The notes beneath the pieces were generated by a model. It was not told the DNA's origin. It searched no databases and was given only the letters and a program-made list of their open reading frames with translations. Positions 26,525 through 35,545 of a stretch of DNA of 64,000 bases are shown in pieces. The DNA comes from [Mycobacterium] vasticus (GTDB lineage Bacteria; Actinomycetota; Actinomycetes; Mycobacteriales; Mycobacteriaceae): the NCBI RefSeq assembly GCF_020181595.1, contig NZ_CP084028.1, forward strand, positions 251,649-315,648, in the 5' to 3' direction. Numbering within the stretch: position 1 is the first letter of the stretch; every line of letters begins with the position of its first letter. The position numbers and the translations under genes are program-made.

Positions 26525-26573
26525 TTGACAGCAAGGCGCCTACAAGAGCATTCTTGAGCGCAGTCCGCTCAGA
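26525..26573 (+). promoter_or_regulatory. dnaK promoter with second, weaker HAIR
   Basis: -35 TTGACA (26525-26530), 18-bp spacer, -10 CATTCT (26549-26554). A second dyad with the exact HAIR geometry, CTTGAGC-N7-GCTCAGA, covers 26553-26573 and so overlaps the -10 and start-point region. A strong AGGGAGG ribosome site follows at 26591-26597. Confidence 0.75.
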
Positions 26574-26605
26574 CTCCACAATCTCTAACCAGGGAGGAAA
26601 CAACC

Positions 26606-28449
<1,844 letters not shown>

Positions 28450-28453
<4 letters not shown>

Positions 28454-29079
28454 GTGAAGACGATTCAGGCGAGTCGACTCCAGAGACCATCACGGTAACC
28501 GACAAGCGGCGAATCGATCCCGAGACGGGTGAGGTGCGCGCGGCGTCCTCCGGCCCGGCCCCCAGTGGGCCGGCGCCGGAGGAGCCCGTCGCCGAGGTGC
28601 AGACCCCCGAGGTCGACCCGGTCGCCGAGCTGACCGCAGACCTGCAACGGGTACAGGCGGACTTCGCCAACTACCGCAAGCGAACACTGCGCGACGCTCA
28701 GCTGGCCACCGAGCGCGGCAAGGCCGCGGTGGTGACCGAGCTGCTGGGCATCCTCGATGACCTGGACCGCGCCCGCAGTCACGGTGACCTGGAGTCCGGT
28801 CCGCTGAAGGCGTTGGCGGACAAGCTGTCCGGAGTCCTGAACGGGTTGGGTCTGGCGGCGTTCGGCTCCGAGGGCGACGAGTTCGACCCCTCGCTGCACG
28901 AGGCCGTGCAGCATGACGGTGACGGCAGCCATTCGATCATCGGAGCTGTCCTGCGGCAGGGCTACAAACTCGGCGAGCAGGTGTTGCGGCATGCGATGGT
29001 CGGGGTGGTCGACACCGTCCCGGAGGCCGGCGAGGTCAGCGATGAATCAGCAGACGCAGAAGCCGGCGAGCAGAACTGA
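28450..29079 (+). CDS. grpE: Nucleotide exchange factor GrpE
   Basis: 209 aa. A variable N-terminal part precedes a long coiled coil from about 58 ([20 protein letters not shown]) and the C-terminal beta domain with [13 protein letters not shown] and a closing [21 protein letters not shown], the GrpE signature. It releases ADP from DnaK. The GTG start overlaps the dnaK stop. The acidic tail is usual in mycobacteria. Confidence 0.97.
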
Positions 29080-29100
29080 CAGGTGAGGAGGTGACGCGGC

Positions 29101-30282
29101 ATGGCTCAGCGTGAATGGGTCGAAAAGGACTTCTACAAGGAGTTGGGCGTCTCCTCCGAGGCAACCGACAAAGAGATCAAGAGCGCCTACCGCAAGCTGG
29201 CGTCCGAACTGCACCCGGACAAGAACCCGAACAACCCTGCTGCCGCCGAACGTTTCAAGGCGGTGTCCGAGGCGCACAGCGTGCTGTCGGACTCGGCGAA
29301 ACGCAAGGAATACGACGAGACCCGTCGCCTGTTCGCCGGCGGCGGGTTCGGCCGGCGCTTCAACGGCAGCGGCAACTTCGATCGGTTTTCCACCGGCGGC
29401 GACGGCAACGAGTTCAACCTCAACGACCTGTTCGGGCAGGCCGGCCAGGCCGGTGGCGCCAACATCGGCGACCTGTTCGGCGGGCTGTTCGGACGCGGTG
29501 CGGGGCAACGGCCGAGCCGGCCACGGCGCGGAAACGACCTGGAGACCGACTCCGAGCTGAGTTTCTTGGAGGCCACCAAGGGCGTCGAGATGCCGCTGCG
29601 GCTCACCAGCGCCGCGCCGTGCACGAACTGTCATGGCAGCGGCGCCCGTCCGGGAACCAGCCCGCGAGTGTGCGCTTCCTGCAACGGTTCCGGGGTGGTC
29701 AACAGCAATCAGGGCGCGTTCGGGTTCTCCGAGCCGTGCACCGACTGCCGCGGCACCGGGTCGATCATCGAGCAGCCGTGTACCGACTGCAAGGGCACCG
29801 GGCGAGCCGCCCGCACCCGCACCATCAATGTGCGGATCCCGCCGGGAGTCGAAGACGGTCAACGGATTCGGCTGGCCGGCCAGGGTGAGGCCGGGCTGCG
29901 GGGCGCGCCGTCGGGTGACCTGTACGTGACGGTGCGGGTGCGCGCCGACAAGGTCTTCGGCCGCGACGGTGACGACCTGACCGTCACGATTCCGGTGAGC
30001 TTCTCCGAACTCGCTTTGGGCACCACGCTTTCGGTGCCGACGCTGGACGGAAAGGTCGGTGTGCGAGTGCCCAAGGGCACCGCCGACGGCCGGATTCTGC
30101 GGGTTCGCGGGCGCGGAGTGCCCAAGCGTGGCGGCGGCAGCGGCGACCTGCTGGTCACCGTGAAGGTCGCTGTGCCGCCGAATCTCGAAGGTCCCGCGCA
30201 GGAGGCGCTGGCGGCGTACGCCGCCGCCGAACAGGCCAGCGGGTTCGATCCGAGAGCGGGATGGGCGGGTAACCGGTCATGA
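29101..30282 (+). CDS. dnaJ1: Co-chaperone DnaJ (DnaJ1)
   Basis: 393 aa. The J domain has HPD at 38-40. A Gly/Phe-rich region follows (about 75-145), then four zinc-binding CxxCxGxG repeats ([32 protein letters not shown]; about 176-245) and C-terminal substrate domains. It delivers clients to DnaK and stimulates its ATPase. GTGAGGAGGTGAC just before the ATG is a strong ribosome site. Its stop overlaps the hspR start (ATGA). The position directly after grpE marks it as the operon-linked DnaJ1 rather than DnaJ2. Confidence 0.97.
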   Translation: MAQREWVEKDFYKELGVSSEATDKEIKSAYRKLASELHPDKNPNNPAAAERFKAVSEAHSVLSDSAKRKEYDETRRLFAGGGFGRRFNGSGNFDRFSTGGDGNEFNLNDLFGQAGQAGGANIGDLFGGLFGRGAGQRPSRPRRGNDLETDSELSFLEATKGVEMPLRLTSAAPCTNCHGSGARPGTSPRVCASCNGSGVVNSNQGAFGFSEPCTDCRGTGSIIEQPCTDCKGTGRAARTRTINVRIPPGVEDGQRIRLAGQGEAGLRGAPSGDLYVTVRVRADKVFGRDGDDLTVTIPVSFSELALGTTLSVPTLDGKVGVRVPKGTADGRILRVRGRGVPKRGGGSGDLLVTVKVAVPPNLEGPAQEALAAYAAAEQASGFDPRAGWAGNRS

Positions 30283-30659
30283 GTAAATCTGACAATGCCC
30301 GCACCTTCCTGATCTCGGTGGCCGCCGAGCTGGCCGGAATGCACGCGCAGACGTTGCGGACCTATGACCGGATCGGTCTGGTCAGCCCGCGGCGCAGTTC
30401 CGGTGGCGGGCGCCGCTATTCCGAGCGCGACGTCGATCTGTTGCGCGAGGTGCAGCGGCTCTCCCACGACGAGGGTGTCAACTTGGCCGGCATCAAGCGG
30501 ATCATCGAGCTGACCAATCAGGTCGAGGCGCTGCAGGCGCGGGTCAAGGAGATGTCGGCCGAGCTGGAGATGTTGCGCACCAACCAGCGCCGTGAGATCG
30601 CGGTGGTGCCCAAGAGCACCGCCGTGGTGGTCTGGAAGCCCCGGCCCACATCTCGTTGA
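30279..30659 (+). CDS. hspR: Heat-shock repressor HspR (MerR family)
   Basis: 126 aa. The N-terminal winged helix [21 protein letters not shown] is followed by [18 protein letters not shown] and a coiled-coil dimer helix. HspR binds HAIR elements with DnaK as co-repressor, so it shuts the operon down when free DnaK is plentiful. HAIR sites are present here before dnaK (26498, 26553) and before clpB (35450), defining the local regulon. Confidence 0.96.
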   Translation: MSKSDNARTFLISVAAELAGMHAQTLRTYDRIGLVSPRRSSGGGRRYSERDVDLLREVQRLSHDEGVNLAGIKRIIELTNQVEALQARVKEMSAELEMLRTNQRREIAVVPKSTAVVVWKPRPTSR

Positions 30660-30664
30660 GGTGG

Positions 30665-31567
30665 TCAGCTGACGCGAATGCTGAACTGGGCCGCCGCGGG
30701 CTCGCCCGGCGGCGCCACCGCGTAACCGCCGCGACGCAGAGCGTCGGTGGGTGCGGCCATCGGTTCGAAACAGATCACGTCCTCGGTGGCCGGCGCGTAG
30801 ATCTGCGCGGCCGGAAATCCCTGATCGAAACGCACCTCGATGCGCCGCCCTCCGCCGGAGACCGCGAACACCGCCCCGGCCGCCACCTCGTCGAATCCGT
30901 CGTCGAACACGGTGTCGTCCAACAGTTCAACGGCGGCCGGGTGCGGCATGAGTACCCCGGTGGGCAGGCCGCGCGCGTCGACCAGCCGGGCCCGCATCGT
31001 CGGCGTCTCCACCAACCACTCCTCGCGCGGCACCCCGGGAAGCTGTAGGTAGGGATGAAATCCGAAGCACAGTGGCACCGGCTGGGCGCCGGTGGCGGTC
31101 ACCGTGGTGCGCACCGTCAGCGTGCGGTCGGCCAGCCGGATCGCCAGCCTGAGCAGGTGTGGGAACGGAAAGCCGGCCAGCAGGTCAGGCCGTGAGCCGA
31201 AGTCCAACTCGGCGACCAGCTCCGAGGCCGACTGTTCCGCCACCCGCCAGCCCGGGTCTGCGGCCAACGTGCCGTGGATCGGGGAGCCGTGCTCGTCGGT
31301 GTGTACCCCGCCCTGCCCGGGCACCAGGGCGACCTCGGTGTCACCCACCCGATATCGGTTGCCGCTCAACCGGTTCGCCCACGGATACAGCAGCGGTACA
31401 CCCATGGTCTTGTGGTCGGCCAGGTAGGCCGGCAAGCCCTTGCGCTGGCCCAGCAACTCGACCCCGTCGTCGCTCAGGGAGGTGCCGATCATGCCCGCGG
31501 CCGGCACGAACGTCGCCGACAGTCCCGACGACGGATCATCCAGTGTGACGAACTCCTGCACCGTCAC
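30665..31567 (-). CDS. Aldose 1-epimerase family protein
   Basis: 300 aa beta-sandwich mutarotase-like protein. GVPLLYPWANRLSGNRYRV near 55-75 carries the substrate-binding Arg, GSPIHGTLA near 95 has the catalytic His of the family, and LCFGFHPYLQLPG near 170 the second His. It interconverts anomers of aldoses or a related sugar. The GTG at 31567 overlaps the stop of the flavohaemoglobin gene (GTGA), so the two are translationally coupled; it is a non-galM-cluster member whose partner is a redox protein. It ends 5 bp from the convergent hspR stop. Confidence 0.8.
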   Translation of the reverse strand: MTVQEFVTLDDPSSGLSATFVPAAGMIGTSLSDDGVELLGQRKGLPAYLADHKTMGVPLLYPWANRLSGNRYRVGDTEVALVPGQGGVHTDEHGSPIHGTLAADPGWRVAEQSASELVAELDFGSRPDLLAGFPFPHLLRLAIRLADRTLTVRTTVTATGAQPVPLCFGFHPYLQLPGVPREEWLVETPTMRARLVDARGLPTGVLMPHPAAVELLDDTVFDDGFDEVAAGAVFAVSGGGRRIEVRFDQGFPAAQIYAPATEDVICFEPMAAPTDALRRGGYAVAPPGEPAAAQFSIRVS

Positions 31568-32730
31568 TCCACCAGTGGATCGTGTTGAATACGTTGCGGT
31601 GGAGCTCCTTTGGCGATCAGAGCGTCCTTGGTGGCGCGGGTCATCTCCGGCCCGCCGCAGATCAGGATCTGCCGGTCGCCCCAGCCGCCGTAGCGCGTGA
31701 CGGCCTCGGCCAGCCGACCCGCCTGGCGTACGTGTAGGCCGCGTGGCGGCGTCACGTCCGGATAGTCGCAGGCCCAGTCCGGGTCGCGGGCGTACTCCGA
31801 CACCGGGGTGACCGACAGCCACGGGTTGTGCGCGGCGATCTGCCACAGCGTGGGCAGGTCGTAGAGCTCGCACGGGTACCGGCCGCCGAAGAACAGGTGC
31901 ACTCGCGGGTTCTCCGCCCACCGCGTCAGGTCCATGATGATGGCCCGCAGCGGTGCCAGGCCGGTGCTGCCGGCGACCATCAGAACGTCACCCGCGTTCC
32001 GGTCCACCTGCAGGCCGCCGTGCGGGCTGGACAGTCGCCAGCTGTCGCCGGGCTGGGCCTCGTTGACGATCGCGGTGCTGACCAGTCCGCCGGAGACCGT
32101 GCGCACGTGGAACTCGATCGCGCCGGACTCGTCGGCGGGCATCGACGGTGACAGGTAGCGCCAGGACCGCGGGCACTGCGGCACCTCGACCTTGACGTAC
32201 TGGCCCGGGTAGTAGGGCATCGGCCGGTCCAACTGCATCCGGACCACCGCCAGGTCGCGCGAGACCCGCAGGTGCTCCACGATGGTGCCGTCCCACCAGG
32301 CCGGGCCTGCCTCGGCGTCGGCGGCGCCCGCCATCACCCCGAGGATGAGGTTGATCGATTCGCGTGCGGCGTCGTCGACCGCTGGGGTCCAGCTCTCCGC
32401 CAACTCATCTTGAAGGGCGGCATACAGCACCTTCCCGATGGTCTGGTAATGCTGGTGCGTCACACCATGTTTGCGGTGATCGCGGCCGAGTTGCGCCAGG
32501 AACGAGACGGGCTCTTGGGCGCGCTGGGCGACCAGTTCGCCGTAGAACCAGGCCATGGCCTGGGTGAACGCGGCCCGGGTGTCCGCCAGGTCTGCGGGGA
32601 ACAGGTCGCGGGTTGCCGGGCTGGCACCGAACCAGCGGGTGAACAGCCGGCCGACGAAGTCGTCGGCTTTGCCGGGAGCCGTGAACGCGTCGCGCAGCAC
32701 CTGCAGTGCGTCGCAGTCGTCAAGGCCCAC
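31564..32730 (-). CDS. Type II flavohaemoglobin (Rv0385 type)
   Basis: 388 aa. The globin domain (1-135) has proximal His88 in HRKHGV. The position of the usual distal Tyr B10 reads Val26 (FVGRLF), unlike NO-dioxygenase flavohaemoglobins. The ferredoxin-reductase part has the FAD motif RYLSPS, the NAD-binding GSTGLAPLRAII, and a C-terminal GGPEM. M. tuberculosis Rv0385, a type II flavohaemoglobin, has been reported to support D-lactate oxidation rather than NO detoxification; the B10 change fits a non-NO role. The GTG at 32730 gives the expected length. It is followed by the aldose epimerase with a 4-nt overlap. Confidence 0.85.
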   Translation of the reverse strand: MGLDDCDALQVLRDAFTAPGKADDFVGRLFTRWFGASPATRDLFPADLADTRAAFTQAMAWFYGELVAQRAQEPVSFLAQLGRDHRKHGVTHQHYQTIGKVLYAALQDELAESWTPAVDDAARESINLILGVMAGAADAEAGPAWWDGTIVEHLRVSRDLAVVRMQLDRPMPYYPGQYVKVEVPQCPRSWRYLSPSMPADESGAIEFHVRTVSGGLVSTAIVNEAQPGDSWRLSSPHGGLQVDRNAGDVLMVAGSTGLAPLRAIIMDLTRWAENPRVHLFFGGRYPCELYDLPTLWQIAAHNPWLSVTPVSEYARDPDWACDYPDVTPPRGLHVRQAGRLAEAVTRYGGWGDRQILICGGPEMTRATKDALIAKGAPPQRIQHDPLVE

Positions 32731-32765
32731 GGGCGTGATCCTATGCCCGGGGGTGCCGGCAGCGG

Positions 32766-33437
32766 CTACAGCGCGTGAATGCCGTTGTAGGCCACCATCG
32801 CACCGATGAGGATCAGCACCCCGGCGACCAACGCGCCATGCTGCTGTTCCATCCAGTCCTCCACCCGGTTCAGCGTCGGTGTGAGCCGCCGGCTGGCGGC
32901 TAGGTAACCGAGGATCGGGATCAACACCGTGGATGCGGCCACGGCGACGAAGAACCCCGTCGCCGTCGCACTGTCGGCTGGGCGCAGGCCGGCGCTTCCG
33001 ATGGCCAGGCCGGCCGCCGCGCACATGAACAACACCTCCAGCCGCACCACGCCCATCGCAGCGCCGGCCAGGCCGGCGCGCAGCGGGGTGAAACCGGTGA
33101 AGGCTCGCATCCAGCTGGGCATCTCGGTGTGCCTGCGCCGGGTCGACCAGCGATAGCAGCCGAACGCGATCAGGACCGCGCCGACGGCGATCCGCAGCCA
33201 CGACGCCCAGGTCGGCGGCGTCTCCTGCAGTCCACCCAGCAGGCCCGAGGCCGCGACGAATGCTGCGGTCAACGCCGCCAGGATCGTCAGCCAGCCGATG
33301 AGAAACGCCAGGCCGGTACTGCGCGGGCTCGCCGTCCGCAGCACAAGCACTGCCGGAATCACGGTGAGCGGGGAGAGCGCCACCACCAGCGCAAGCGGTA
33401 TCAAGTCGGTCCACACCGCAGCCAGGTCGGGCGTCAT
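32766..33437 (-). CDS. GAP/Sap-family six-TM membrane protein
   Basis: 223 aa with about six TM helices. The pattern DLIPLALVVALSPLTVIPAVLVLRT at the start is typical of the GAP (SfLAP) family, related to Sap, which helps sulfolipid-1 reach the mycobacterial surface, and to glycopeptidolipid addressing proteins. Export of a lipid is therefore a reasonable but unproven role. The ATG at 33437 is chosen because it leads straight into the first helix; the frame upstream is Arg/Pro-rich noise. It is divergent from the RicR-box gene. Confidence 0.75.
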   Translation of the reverse strand: MTPDLAAVWTDLIPLALVVALSPLTVIPAVLVLRTASPRSTGLAFLIGWLTILAALTAAFVAASGLLGGLQETPPTWASWLRIAVGAVLIAFGCYRWSTRRRHTEMPSWMRAFTGFTPLRAGLAGAAMGVVRLEVLFMCAAAGLAIGSAGLRPADSATATGFFVAVAASTVLIPILGYLAASRRLTPTLNRVEDWMEQQHGALVAGVLILIGAMVAYNGIHAL

Positions 33438-33487
33438 GGCAGAACCGTATCCGATGGACCGCGCGTGAAGGTCCACAACTTGCTTGG

Positions 33488-33502
33488 TACCCATACGGGG
33501 TA
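33488..33502 (+). promoter_or_regulatory. RicR-type copper operator and leaderless promoter
   Basis: TACCC-N5-GGGTA, a perfect match to the palindrome described for the mycobacterial copper repressor RicR. It overlaps the -10 TATAGG (33501-33506), which lies 8 nt before the GTG at 33515, so the message is probably leaderless and directly occluded by the repressor. Confidence 0.75.
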
Positions 33503-33514
33503 TAGGTTCTCGGG

Positions 33515-33982
33515 GTGGGGCGAAAGGCGGATGTGTCGGGTCATCGGCTCGGCGTCGCGGGGGTGATCGCAGCGGTGGTCTGCACGCTGGGGTGTTGCCT
33601 GCCGGCGATCCTGGTGGCATTGGGCGCCGGAGCGTCGGCCGTGGCCGGCGTGGGGCATGCCGCACACGGCGGCCACGAAGCGCAGGGCTGGTTCGCCAAG
33701 GTGCTTGGCGTGGTGCATCAGATCAGCCCCGTACTGCTGATCGCTTCGATCGTGCTGGTTGCGGCCGCGTTCGCCGTGCGGCGCCGTGCGGCAGTGCTGC
33801 CGGCGCTGTTGGCCGGCGTCGTGCTCTACCTCAGCGTGCACGGCCAGACCGATCCGGTCGTCATGTATGCGGGGATGGCGTTGGGCTACGCCGTCTGGAT
33901 CGCGCTCTACCTGTGGACGCGTCCTCGCCCAGTCCGGCGAGCACCAGGCCGGTGGCGAACTTCACCAGGTCGGTGCGACTGA
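33515..33982 (+). CDS. Small membrane protein with CC motif, predicted copper-responsive
   Basis: 155 aa with about four TM helices. The first helix contains C23 and C27-C28 followed by LPAILVALGAG, reminiscent of the vicinal-Cys first helix of MerT/MerC-type metal transporters. The next loop is His-rich (HAAHGGHE at 48-55). The last 20 or so residues are basic and run antisense into the convergent TetR gene. The GTG at 33515 lies immediately behind a RicR-type operator, which links it to copper. Transport or binding of Cu(I) is inference from operator plus Cys/His placement. No close characterised homolog is recognised. Confidence 0.65.
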   Translation: MGRKADVSGHRLGVAGVIAAVVCTLGCCLPAILVALGAGASAVAGVGHAAHGGHEAQGWFAKVLGVVHQISPVLLIASIVLVAAAFAVRRRAAVLPALLAGVVLYLSVHGQTDPVVMYAGMALGYAVWIALYLWTRPRPVRRAPGRWRTSPGRCD

Positions 33983-34520
33983 CGTCCAGCCGGCCGTCGG
34001 CCCAGTCGAGAACCAGTGCGGTGAGTGCGCCCGAGAGCGCGCTGGCGTGCATGGCGCGCACGGTGGAGGAGATGGGCGGATCGGTGACACCGGCTGAGCC
34101 GGCCAACTCGGTCAGCAGCTCGGGCAGCACGTCGGCGCGGCGGCCGGCGAGCAGGTCGCTGGACTGTGGCTCGCGCAGCAGGATTCGCAGCCGGCGCGGG
34201 TCCGCCTCGAAATAGCCGGCGGCGGCATCGATCGCCGCGGCAATGGGGGACGTCGTGTCTGCGGCATCGGCGATGGCGGCCACCAGTTCAGCGTTGCACC
34301 GGTCGTAGACCTCGAGGGTCAATTCGTCTGTGTGGCTGAAGCTTTCGTAGAAATAGCGGGGGCTCAGCCCGGCGAGGCGGCACACCGCACGCATGGTGAC
34401 ACCAGGAGTGCCTTCGGTGCCCAGCAGTTCGAACCCGGCCCGCAACAGCTGGGTGCGGCGGACCTGGCTCCGGCCGTCATGGGTCTGGCCGCGCCACACC
34501 CGCGGCGCCGCTGCGTCCAT
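33861..34520 (-). CDS. TetR-family repressor, divergent from the NTF2-like gene
   Basis: 219 aa. The HTH is at about 35-58 (VTMRAVCRLAGLSPRYFYESFSHTDEL), with a TetR ligand domain behind it. The ATG at 34520 has GAGGTGG 5-11 nt upstream; a TTG at 34535 in frame is less likely. Its 3' end overlaps the convergent copper-box gene by 122 bp, an unusually long overlap. Two copies of GGAATC-N4-GATTC(C/T) lie between it and the divergent gene at 34621, and it is the obvious candidate to bind them. Confidence 0.82.
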   Translation of the reverse strand: MDAAAPRVWRGQTHDGRSQVRRTQLLRAGFELLGTEGTPGVTMRAVCRLAGLSPRYFYESFSHTDELTLEVYDRCNAELVAAIADAADTTSPIAAAIDAAAGYFEADPRRLRILLREPQSSDLLAGRRADVLPELLTELAGSAGVTDPPISSTVRAMHASALSGALTALVLDWADGRLDVSRTDLVKFATGLVLAGLGEDASTGRARSRRRSPTPSPHT

Positions 34521-34540
34521 CGGCCACCTCGCCAATCATA

Positions 34541-34597
34541 GGAATCGCTTGATTCTACTTCCAGTGCCTGCTTTCATGAAAGGAATCAGCTGATTCC
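34541..34597. promoter_or_regulatory. Two operators GGAATC-N4-GATTC(C/T)
   Basis: GGAATC-GCTT-GATTCT at 34541-34556 and the perfect 16-bp palindrome GGAATC-AGCT-GATTCC at 34582-34597, 41 bp apart centre to centre (about four helical turns). They flank the shared promoter region of tetR (minus) and the NTF2-like gene (plus). Confidence 0.75.
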
Positions 34598-34620
34598 AAT
34601 GGGGTTGGAAGGTGGGCGGC

Positions 34621-35367
34621 ATGTTCGACGAAGCGCTGTTCCGGGAGGCCATCGCCAAACCGCGGCTGCGCCAGCCGGTGCCCGAATATCTCTCCGGCAA
34701 CCGGGCGGGTGGGCGAGTCAAAGTACTCACCGAGCCCGAGCTCAACGCCATGACGCAGCAGTGGTTCGTCGACCTGGACCGCAAGATCGCCCACTACGCC
34801 GACCACGGGATCGACGTGGCGTTCGCCGCCGACTGGGCCAAAAAGTACTGGTGGAGTTGGCTGATGCGGGAAATGTCACTCAACGGTGAGCTCTACACGC
34901 CGGATCTGCGGTACAAGGATCCGACCACCTTCGGCCGGACCATCGTCGGCCTCGAGGAGTTCGTGCGCTACAACTTCGCGTTCCTCGACGCCATCCCGGA
35001 CTGGCGCTACGACCCGCTGCCCGGCCAGGTCTACCTCGACGTCACCCCCGAGGGCGAAACCCGGGTCATCGTCCGCTATCTCGGCAGCGGCCACTTCAGC
35101 GGCACCCTGCGCTTCTACCCCTACGACGAGTCCGCCCCGGCGATCCATGGCGTCGGCACCTTCGTGCAGTGCACCGCGGTGGACCGGTATCACTTCAACG
35201 CCGACGGTCTGATGTACGAGGGGGAGACGCTGTTCGACCTGCTCGACGCCACCCAGTCGGCCGGTGTGCTGCCGTCCGACGACAGCTGGCTGTTCCGGGC
35301 ACTGATGGGCGCCTCGCGGCTGCCCCGGGTCCTCCAGGACGCGCGTCGGACATTGCGGCTGGGCTGA
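34621..35367 (+). CDS. NTF2-like/conserved hypothetical protein under TetR control
   Basis: 248 aa, soluble, rich in aromatic residues. Helical N-terminus up to about 95 (KYWWSWLMREMSL), then strand-rich sequence with VYLDVTPEGETRVIVRYLGSGHFSGTLRFYPYDE and IHGVGTFVQCTAVDRYHF, which resembles an NTF2/SnoaL-like cone. No catalytic motif is assigned. The ATG at 34621 has GGAAGG 8-13 nt upstream (a GTG at 34612 is the alternative). It is divergent from a TetR gene with a double operator, so expression is likely induced by a small molecule, and the protein may metabolise that molecule. Confidence 0.65.
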   Translation: MFDEALFREAIAKPRLRQPVPEYLSGNRAGGRVKVLTEPELNAMTQQWFVDLDRKIAHYADHGIDVAFAADWAKKYWWSWLMREMSLNGELYTPDLRYKDPTTFGRTIVGLEEFVRYNFAFLDAIPDWRYDPLPGQVYLDVTPEGETRVIVRYLGSGHFSGTLRFYPYDESAPAIHGVGTFVQCTAVDRYHFNADGLMYEGETLFDLLDATQSAGVLPSDDSWLFRALMGASRLPRVLQDARRTLRLG

Positions 35368-35449
35368 ACCGCCCGCTGATTGTGCCGTTTGATACGCCCC
35401 GAGCGGCGCGTCGCGGATGAAACCGCACAATCGGCGCGGAAAAAATAAA

Positions 35450-35470
35450 CTTGAGCGGAACAGACTCAAC
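35450..35470 (+). promoter_or_regulatory. HAIR element (HspR operator) of clpB
   Basis: CTTGAGC-N7-ACTCAAC, two arm mismatches from the HAIR consensus. It directly abuts TTGACT (35472-35477), a likely -35; a weak -10 (AAGCAT) would lie at 35495-35500. The clpB GTG is at 35546 with GGAGG upstream. It links clpB to the dnaK regulon. Confidence 0.88.
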
Positions 35471-35545
35471 CTTGACTGCGTTGTAGAACACGACAAGCAT
35501 TTTTGGCGGGCCGTCGAGGCCCCCTGACCCCGATATGGAGGTGTC

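Noticed and set aside
32731..33414. N-terminal extension of the flavohaemoglobin frame
   Set aside because: It would overlap the GAP-family gene entirely and has no globin similarity; the GTG at 32730 gives the expected length.
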